A stretch of DNA of 64,000 nucleotides from Arthrobacter sp. CJ23 (lineage in GTDB: Bacteria > Actinomycetota > Actinomycetes > Actinomycetales > Micrococcaceae). The position numbers were made by a program, and so were the translations under genes. Of this stretch, positions 58,473-64,000 are shown in pieces (the stretch's first letter is position 1; every line of letters starts with the position of its first letter). The stretch lies in assembly GCF_024741795.1 (NCBI RefSeq), contig NZ_CP102950.1, positions 2,604,001 to 2,668,000 on the forward strand, given 5' to 3'. The notes under the pieces were generated by a model that ran no database searches, was not told the DNA's origin, and saw only the letters and a list, made by a program, of their open reading frames with translations.

Positions 58473-58552
58473 GACATCCCTTCGCCGGTGCTAACCGGAC
58501 AGGTTCAACGGGTCTGGATCTCAGCCAGGCTTGTGCCGGCACCCCGTGTCAG
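58473..58552 (-). ncRNA. TPP (THI element) riboswitch
   Basis: On the minus strand this leader has the conserved THI-box parts in order: a GGGGTGCC start, CTGAGAT in the pyrimidine-binding helix, ACCCGTTGAACCTG, and GGTTAGCACCGGCGAAGGGA at the end. It lies immediately before the ThiD-TenA start, so thiamine pyrophosphate should reduce its expression. The match to the family is direct from sequence. Confidence 0.93.
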
Positions 58553-58657
58553 ATCCCTAGCGTAGCCGACACGTCCGGCGCCCCCGGGTTACCCGGACAT
58601 TGTGACCCCGGGGCTCCCGTCCCCTGGGCCGTGTAGCCAACGGGCCGGATACAGCAA

Positions 58658-58698
58658 GGCCCCGGCAGGGTCCGCGTTGTGCGGAGCCTGCCGGGGCC
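58658..58698. terminator. Terminator after rne
   Basis: GGCCCCGGCAGG and CCTGCCGGGGCC (12 bp) enclose an inner stem TCCGC/GCGGA and a GTTGT loop. It follows the rne stop by 40 bases on the minus strand and ends its transcript before the riboswitch. Confidence 0.88.
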
Positions 58699-58737
58699 CG
58701 GTGCTGCTGTGAACGGCCTGCCCGGAGACCGGCCAGC

Positions 58738-61700
58738 CTAGAGTTCGGAGGCCGGGACGCCGACGCCGAGGATGATCGGCTCGTTGGCCTGCGCCGCCTT
58801 GGCCGATGCCTTCACCGCTGCCGGGGCCTTGGCCTCGTGCGTGGTGCCGCCGGCGGCCGGCGGGGCCACATCGTGGTGCTCCACGGTGGTCTCGTTGGCT
58901 GCGCCCTGGGCGCGGCTGGCGCTGCGGTTGCGGCGGCCACGCCGTCCGCGGGAGCGGGACGAGCCCTGGGCTTCCTCAGCCGCCGCGGCCTGCGCCGTGG
59001 CGGCCGGCGCTGTGGCGGCCGGCGCCTTGGCAGCGGGTGCTTCGCCCAGGTGCTGGAAGGCCTCCGCAAGGAGGTCCAGGCTCATGGCCGGCGCAGTGGA
59101 CGCAGCGTCCTCGGAGTGGTCCACGAACGGCAGCGCGACCTCCTCGCCGCCGAAGCGCAGCACGGGTGCCGTGCGCACATCGTGGGAACCGGCGTCGGTG
59201 GCTTCGGCAGCCTGTCCCGCAGCGGAAGCCGCAGCGGCAGCAGCTTGGTGCAGCTCGTCGTCGTGCAGGTGCGCCGCGTGGGCAGCGGCCGCGATGTTGG
59301 CGAGTGCGGCGCGCGTTGCCTCGGCCTTCGCCTGGCGCACCGGATCAACAGCTTCGTGCGCTGCGGCCGGTGCCACAGGAGCAGCCTGGGCCGGGGCCGG
59401 AGCCTGCGGCGCCACGGGCGCGTCGATGACCAGGCCGCCCTTGCCGCGGCGGCGCTTGCGGTCCGTGCGGGCTGCGGGCTGGGACTCCGTGTGCGGGCGG
59501 TGGTGCTCGGCGGCTACCACGTTGGCGCGGCGGTGTTCCACGGGTTCATCGTGGGTCACCACACCGCGTCCTGCGCAGTGTTCGCACTGCTCGCCGAAGA
59601 CCTCCAGGAGGCCGGTGCCCATGCGCTTGCGGGTCATCTGGACCAAGCCCAACGAGGTCACTTCAGCCACCTGGTGCTTGGTCCGGTCGCGGCCCAGGCA
59701 CTCCACCATGCGGCGCAGCACGAGGTCGCGGTTGGACTCGAGCACCATGTCGATGAAGTCGATCACGATGATGCCGCCGATGTCGCGCAGCCGCAGCTGG
59801 CGGACGACTTCCTCTGCCGCTTCAAGGTTGTTCTTGGTGACGGTCTCTTCGAGGTTGCCGCCGCTGCCGGTGAACTTGCCGGTGTTGACGTCCACTACGG
59901 TCATGGCCTCGGTGCGGTCGATCACCAGGGAGCCGCCGGACGGCAGGAAGACCTTGCGGTCCAGGGCCTTGTGGATCTGCTCGTCGATCCGCCAGGCGGA
60001 GAAGATGTCCTGGTCCTTGCTCCACTTCTCGAGCCGGCCCACCAGGTCCGGCGCCACGTAGGTCACGTAGGCCTCGATGGTGTCCCAGGCCTCGTCACCG
60101 GAGACGATCAGCTTGGAGAAGTCCTCGTTGAAGACATCGCGGACCACCTTGATGGTGAGGTCAGGTTCGCCGTAGAGCAGCTCGGGGGCCAGGATCTTGG
60201 TGGACGTGGCCTGGCCTTCGATGCCTTCCCACTGCGCGCGCAGGCGGTTGATGTCGTGCGTCAGCTCTTCTTCCGACGCGCCTTCGGCGGCGGTGCGGAC
60301 GATGACGCCGGCGTTCTCCGGCAGGCGGTCCTTGAGGATGCGCTTGAGGCGGTTGCGCTCGACGTCGGGCAGCTTGCGGGAGATGCCGGTCATGGAACCG
60401 CCCGGCACGTACACCAGGTAGCGGCCCGGGAGGGAGATCTGGCTGGTCAGGCGGGCGCCCTTGTGGCCCACCGGGTCCTTGGTGACCTGCACCAGGACGG
60501 AATCGCCGGACTTGAGCGCGTTCTCGATGCGGCGCGGCTGGCCTTCGAGGTTGACGGCGTCCCAGTTGACCTCGCCGGCGTACAGCACGGCATTGCGGCC
60601 GCGTCCGATGTCCACGAAGGCGGCTTCCATGGACGGCAGCACGTTCTGGACCTTGCCCAGGTACACGTTGCCGATCAGGGAGTCCTGCTGCGTCTTGGAC
60701 ACGAAGTGCTCGGCGAGCACGCCGTCTTCCAGGACGCCGATCTGGATTCTGTCGTCGCGCTGGCGGACGATCATCTGGCGGTCCACGGATTCGCGGCGGG
60801 CCAGGAACTCGGCCTCGGTGATGACCTGGCGGCGGCGCCCGGTCTCGCGGGATTCGCGGCGGCGCTGCTTCTTGGCCTCAAGTCGGGTGGAGCCCTTGAC
60901 ACTGGTCACGCGGTTGCTGACCGGCGCCTCGCTAATGGCGCGGGGGGCACGCACACGGGTCACCGTGTTGGGCGGATCGTCGTCTCCGCCACCCGTCAGT
61001 TCCAGGTCCTGGTCGCCACGGCGGCGGCGACGGCGACGGCGGGAGGTCACGCCGTCCTCCAGCGTTTCCGCTGCGGGGGCGTCGTCGTCGGACTCCCCGG
61101 CGTCCTCGGCGTCGCCTTCTTCACGTTCGGTGCCGCGGCGGCCACGGCGGCCACGGCTGCGCCGGCGGCGACGGCTGCCGGCATCCTCGAGCTCGCCTTC
61201 TTCGGCTTCCCCGGCCTCTTCGCTGTCCTCGTCCTCGTCCTCGACGACGACGGGGCGGGCGACGGTGCTCAGGTCGGGTGCCTGGAAAATCATGGAGGTG
61301 ATGGTGACCGGTTCGAGGAACAGGGCCGCAGACGCGCCGGCTGCTTCCTTCTCTTCCAAGGTCTCATCAAGCGGAGCTTCCTCGGCCGGAGCCTCGACGG
61401 GTGCTTCCGCGGCAGGGGCCGCTTCCACGGCAGCGTCTTCAACGGCGGCTTCCTCGACGGGAGCCGCTTCGGCAGCCTTCGCTTTCGCGGTGGTGGCTCG
61501 ACGGCGGCGGACCGGCTTTTCTGCCGGGGCTTCGGCTGCGGCGGGTGCCGCTTCCGGCGCCGCTTCGCTTTCCGGGGCGGCTTCCGCTGCGTCCTCGACG
61601 AAAACGGGAAGCGGCTCGGCCGGCTCGACGACCTTGCGGGCGCGGCTGCGGCGGACCGGCGCCTTGACGGCCGGTTCCTCCGCGGCGGGCTCGGCGGCAG

Positions 61701-61881
61701 GAACCTCAGGGGCCGGGATTTCGGCGGTGCTGTCCGCAGGAGCGGCCTCTGCGGGAGCGGTTTCGGCCGCTGCCGCCTTGGGCGCGGCCTTGCGCCGGGT
61801 CCTGGTGGTCTTCTTTGGTGCTTCCGCGGCTTCTGCGGATGCCGCTTCTTCGTTAACGGCTACAACCTGGTCATTATCCAT
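58738..61881 (-). CDS. rne: Ribonuclease E/G family protein
   Basis: RNase E is the main endonuclease of mRNA decay and rRNA/tRNA processing. The 1047-residue protein begins with about 365 low-complexity residues rich in Ala, Glu and Arg, then the catalytic core (residues about 370-770) with the S1-like region DDRIQIGVLEDG, GNVYLGKVQNVLPSMEAAFVD, catalytic Asp residues in VVDVNTGKFTG and IVIDFIDM, TSLGLVQMTRKRMG, and the zinc-link CEHCAGRG. A further about 275 Ala/Pro-rich residues form the tail, where degradosome partners bind. Start MDNDQVVAV has no similar sequence upstream. A long non-coding leader precedes it. Confidence 0.96.
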   Translation of the reverse strand: MDNDQVVAVNEEAASAEAAEAPKKTTRTRRKAAPKAAAAETAPAEAAPADSTAEIPAPEVPAAEPAAEEPAVKAPVRRSRARKVVEPAEPLPVFVEDAAEAAPESEAAPEAAPAAAEAPAEKPVRRRRATTAKAKAAEAAPVEEAAVEDAAVEAAPAAEAPVEAPAEEAPLDETLEEKEAAGASAALFLEPVTITSMIFQAPDLSTVARPVVVEDEDEDSEEAGEAEEGELEDAGSRRRRRSRGRRGRRGTEREEGDAEDAGESDDDAPAAETLEDGVTSRRRRRRRRGDQDLELTGGGDDDPPNTVTRVRAPRAISEAPVSNRVTSVKGSTRLEAKKQRRRESRETGRRRQVITEAEFLARRESVDRQMIVRQRDDRIQIGVLEDGVLAEHFVSKTQQDSLIGNVYLGKVQNVLPSMEAAFVDIGRGRNAVLYAGEVNWDAVNLEGQPRRIENALKSGDSVLVQVTKDPVGHKGARLTSQISLPGRYLVYVPGGSMTGISRKLPDVERNRLKRILKDRLPENAGVIVRTAAEGASEEELTHDINRLRAQWEGIEGQATSTKILAPELLYGEPDLTIKVVRDVFNEDFSKLIVSGDEAWDTIEAYVTYVAPDLVGRLEKWSKDQDIFSAWRIDEQIHKALDRKVFLPSGGSLVIDRTEAMTVVDVNTGKFTGSGGNLEETVTKNNLEAAEEVVRQLRLRDIGGIIVIDFIDMVLESNRDLVLRRMVECLGRDRTKHQVAEVTSLGLVQMTRKRMGTGLLEVFGEQCEHCAGRGVVTHDEPVEHRRANVVAAEHHRPHTESQPAARTDRKRRRGKGGLVIDAPVAPQAPAPAQAAPVAPAAAHEAVDPVRQAKAEATRAALANIAAAAHAAHLHDDELHQAAAAAASAAGQAAEATDAGSHDVRTAPVLRFGGEEVALPFVDHSEDAASTAPAMSLDLLAEAFQHLGEAPAAKAPAATAPAATAQAAAAEEAQGSSRSRGRRGRRNRSASRAQGAANETTVEHHDVAPPAAGGTTHEAKAPAAVKASAKAAQANEPIILGVGVPASEL

Positions 61882-62359
61882 ATGTGGCAACACTCCTGCC
61901 CAAGCAGCGCCGCCACATCCGGCGCCCAGAGGGGCAAATATTGTCAAAACCCTCGGGCCCTGACAGAAGTCGGTAGTTTGCCTCCCGGCTCGCACCAGCA
62001 GAGGGGTGCGGCAGGCCTGGAAGGCCGGCGGCGCTGTTCTGAAACCCGTTGTTCTGTTGCCACAACCAGGTGCCGTCCATTCACATGGCGGGCCGGCCGA
62101 GGATCACGTGATCCGGGATGCCCTGCTCATGGTTGGCGGTCTTGGGAACAACTCACCGGACCGGAGTCCGCATGTGGAACGGCTTCCGGCCATGTTCATT
62201 CTCTCACACCCCCATGCAATGGGGAGGTAGGCTCCCCTCCGGGGCGGCCGCCGTCGTCGGGAATCCTGGCTGGGAGCGACATCCAGACCGCAGCGTTAGA
62301 ATCCTCCCAAGAGCCATCCCCGGCCGCGCCGGGCCTTGCCGAAAAGGACTGCATCCGCC
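61882..62359. other. Intergenic region between rne and the VKOR gene
   Basis: About 480 bases with promoters for both divergent genes. The rne leader may autoregulate mRNA stability, as known in other bacteria. A 14-base perfect palindrome GGATCACGTGATCC is at 62102-62115. No gene or known RNA family could be recognised. Confidence 0.5.
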
Positions 62360-63034
62360 ATGTCGAGCACCGCCAGGGAAAACCTGGCCCACAACGACTC
62401 CCCGCCAGCACGGCACAACGACGCCGCCGCCATCCAGGTCTTTCCGAAGACCGTGCGCGACAAGCCGTTTGCCTGGCTCCTCCTGATCACGGGCGTCATC
62501 GGCTGGCTTGCCTCCGGCGCGCTGGTCCTGGAGAAGCTCGAAATGCTCAAGGACCCCAACCACATCACGCTGTGCGATGTGAACCCGTGGGTGTCCTGCG
62601 GCGCGGTGATGCAGACCTGGCAGAGTTCGCTGTTCGGCTTCCCCAACATGTTCATCGGGATCGTGGCCTTCGCCGTCATCATCACCACGGCAATGGGCCT
62701 GCTGGCCGGAGCGCGGTTCTCGCGCGGCTACTGGCTGGGGCTGCAGACCGGAGTCACCCTGGGCTTCGCCTTCGTCGTGTGGCTGTGGTCCCAGGCCCTG
62801 TACGCCATCCACGTACTGTGCCCGTTCTGCATGGTGGTGTGGGCGGTCATGATCCCGCTCTTCGTGTGGGTCACCATCCGCAACATCACTCACGGCGTCA
62901 TCAAAGTCCCCGCCGGGCTGGCAAAGCTGCTGGGCGACTCGGGCTGGATCATTACGGCCCTGCTCTACGTGGCCGTGGCCGCGAGCATCTTCTTCGCCTT
63001 CATCCAGGTCTTCGCCGGCACCTCCGGATACTGA
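62360..63034 (+). CDS. Vitamin K epoxide reductase (VKOR) family protein
   Basis: Bacterial VKOR proteins reoxidise DsbA-type enzymes for disulfide bond formation outside the cell. The 224-residue membrane protein has four or more helices, the loop Cys pair in CDVNPWVSCG, and the redox motif CPFC near residue 152 in HVLCPFCMVVWAVM. The start MSSTAREN follows AAAAGGAC. An N-terminal soluble tail of 35 residues precedes the first helix. A thioredoxin-like domain is not fused. It converges on ndk across a strong terminator. Confidence 0.95.
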   Translation: MSSTARENLAHNDSPPARHNDAAAIQVFPKTVRDKPFAWLLLITGVIGWLASGALVLEKLEMLKDPNHITLCDVNPWVSCGAVMQTWQSSLFGFPNMFIGIVAFAVIITTAMGLLAGARFSRGYWLGLQTGVTLGFAFVVWLWSQALYAIHVLCPFCMVVWAVMIPLFVWVTIRNITHGVIKVPAGLAKLLGDSGWIITALLYVAVAASIFFAFIQVFAGTSGY

Positions 63035-63073
63035 GCCCGCAGCAACAGCGGCGACGCCGCGGCGACGAACCGT

Positions 63074-63117
63074 GTAGCACCCGCGTAGCACCCGCGTAGC
63101 ACCCGCGTAGCACCCGC
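63074..63117. repeat. Four tandem copies of an 11-base unit
   Basis: The unit GTAGCACCCGC is repeated exactly four times without spacers, starting 40 bases after the VKOR stop. The array (44 bases) sits in non-coding DNA before the terminator. Copy number could vary between strains by slippage. Confidence 0.95.
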
Positions 63118-63126
63118 CCGAGCGAA

Positions 63127-63168
63127 CAGCTGAGGCCCCGTTTTCCTAAGAAAACGGGGCCTCAGCTG
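63127..63168. terminator. Bidirectional 19-bp hairpin terminator between VKOR and ndk
   Basis: A perfect 19-bp stem (63127-63145 with 63150-63168) closes a CTAA loop. Each arm contains a TTTT or AAAA run next to the GC core. It lies between converging genes and serves both. Confidence 0.93.
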
Positions 63169-63213
63169 CACGCTCGCGCCCATGGGTTCATGGCCGGGGC
63201 GGAAGGTCAGCGG

Positions 63214-63630
63214 CTACGCGAACCAGATGCCGATCTCGCGCTCGGCGGATTCGACGGAGTCCGAGCCGTGGACCAGGTTCTGCTGGACCTTCAGACCCCA
63301 ATCGCGGCCGAAGTCGCCGCGGATGGTGCCGGGCGCCGCCGTCGTGGGGTCCGTGGTGCCGGCCAGGGAGCGGAAGCCTTCGATGACACTGTGGCCCTCG
63401 AAGATGGCCGCAATGACCGGTCCACTGAGCATGAACTCGACCAGCGGCTCGTAGAACGGCTTGCCGACGTGCTCTTCGTAGTGCTGTTCCAGCAGCTCGC
63501 GGCTGGCGTTGACCTTCTTCAGCTCTGCCAGGGTGTAGCCCTTGGCTTCGATACGGGCGATGATGTTGCCGCTGAGGTTGCGGGCGACGCCGTCGGGCTT
63601 GATCAGGACGAGGGTCCGCTCAATGCTCAC
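63214..63630 (-). CDS. ndk: Nucleoside diphosphate kinase
   Basis: Ndk balances nucleoside triphosphates by phosphotransfer through a His. The 138-residue protein has [16 protein letters not shown] at the start, [22 protein letters not shown] and GTIRGDFG, and the catalytic His in [15 protein letters not shown]. All are typical. It follows the DUF4233 gene, 37 bases upstream. Confidence 0.98.
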   Translation of the reverse strand: MSIERTLVLIKPDGVARNLSGNIIARIEAKGYTLAELKKVNASRELLEQHYEEHVGKPFYEPLVEFMLSGPVIAAIFEGHSVIEGFRSLAGTTDPTTAAPGTIRGDFGRDWGLKVQQNLVHGSDSVESAEREIGIWFA

Positions 63631-63667
63631 AGTTGCTCCAATGTGGTTGGTGGGTTTCCCAGCCAGT

Positions 63668-64000
63668 TTACGGGGTTTCGGGGGTGGCTTCGTCGCCGTG
63701 GCTTGCGTCCCATTCGGCCTGCTGGCGGTCGCGTTCGGCCACCTCGCGGTCGATCCTCATGCCGGTGCGGATCCCGTACCACCAGCAGATGGCAAACAGG
63801 ATGCCCACGATGAACATCATCGGCTCCGCGATTCCGGTCAGGATCAGGACGAGCTGCAGGCCCCAGCCGACGGCCAGGCCCCACGGCTTGCGCACCACAG
63901 CGCAGGCCAGGACCAGCACCACGCTGAGCGCAATGCCGAAGCCGAGGATCAGGCCGGGCGCCACTTCGCCGCGTTTCAGTCCGAAGACAACCAGAGTGGC
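63668..64000 (-). CDS. DUF4233 family membrane protein, 5' end beyond the window
   Basis: The frame is open to the right edge, so at least 110 residues are present and the start is missing; the GTG at 63964 is not the true start, because family sequence ([17 protein letters not shown]) continues upstream of it. There are three or more hydrophobic segments and a charged tail ending in GDEATPETP. In related genomes this gene is found between folC and ndk, so folC probably lies just outside the window. The function is unknown. Confidence 0.85.
   Translation of the reverse strand, partial: ATLVVFGLKRGEVAPGLILGFGIALSVVLVLACAVVRKPWGLAVGWGLQLVLILTGIAEPMMFIVGILFAICWWYGIRTGMRIDREVAERDRQQAEWDASHGDEATPETP

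Noticed and set aside
58837-63099. A 1420-codon open frame on the plus strand opposite rne and beyond
   Set aside because: It lies antisense to rne and runs through the VKOR gene in another frame. The openness follows from GC-biased codon positions and low-complexity Ala/Glu repeats; its composition is Gly/Val/His-rich and resembles no protein.

Overview
The window looks like a chromosomal core region of a high-GC Gram-positive actinobacterium of the Micrococcaceae, most like Arthrobacter, Pseudarthrobacter or Paenarthrobacter. The reasons are very high GC at third codon positions, mycothiol-type redox genes (mycoredoxin, S-(hydroxymethyl)mycothiol dehydrogenase), a DnaE2/DUF6504 SOS gene pair, a ThiD-TenA fusion, and the gene order rne, rplU, rpmA, obgE, proB, proA, nadD, rsfS. 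No prophage, CRISPR array or transposase gene is visible.

Layout. 1-5.2 kb holds the end of an M3 peptidase, then pdxS, and the conserved block thrS / HIT protein / pgsA. 5.3-12 kb is rich in DNA-damage functions: the error-prone polymerase dnaE2 behind DUF6504 and a LexA-type box, and an SRAP protein, with a PhzF-type isomerase and an unknown small gene between. 12-16.5 kb is a mycothiol and formaldehyde block: mycoredoxin, mscR, an MBL hydrolase and, converging on it, an FdhF/YdeP-like molybdoenzyme. 16.6-25.3 kb is mixed accessory DNA: lipoate-ligase-like protein with thioesterase, heme oxygenase behind an IdeR/DtxR-type box, a decayed antiporter, SDR and NAD-binding proteins, a truncated AlkD-like protein, a CPBP-like membrane protein and a Tat-type dienelactone hydrolase. 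25.6-28.7 kb is one large orphan hybrid histidine kinase.

28.9-38.4 kb returns to core metabolism: nrdHIEF (class Ib ribonucleotide reductase) behind an NrdR-type box, a LysR regulator, a DUF2004 protein, and metF-metE. 38.9-46 kb carries a secreted metallophosphoesterase, a ROK regulator with a three-gene sugar ABC importer that lacks an ATPase gene, and an RsmC/RlmG-like methyltransferase. 46.2-48.8 kb is the most unusual stretch. Two identical tRNA-Ala(GGC) genes in direct orientation bracket two TetR-family regulators, the first strongly resembling gamma-butyrolactone receptors of the ScbR/ArpA type, and an SDR. A matching operator (AACAWACC-N7-CRGTTTR type) lies upstream of each of the three genes. 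This looks like a small self-contained hormone-sensing cassette without a butyrolactone synthase in view.

49-64 kb is a core block read leftward: DUF4233, ndk, rne, the thiD-tenA fusion behind a TPP riboswitch, rplU, rpmA, obgE, proB, proA, a small membrane protein, nadD, a tail-anchored protein and rsfS. One VKOR-family gene (62.4 kb) runs the other way. Function calls rest on motif recognition and family knowledge without database searches. Coordinates of starts were chosen from ribosome-binding sites and family lengths where possible.
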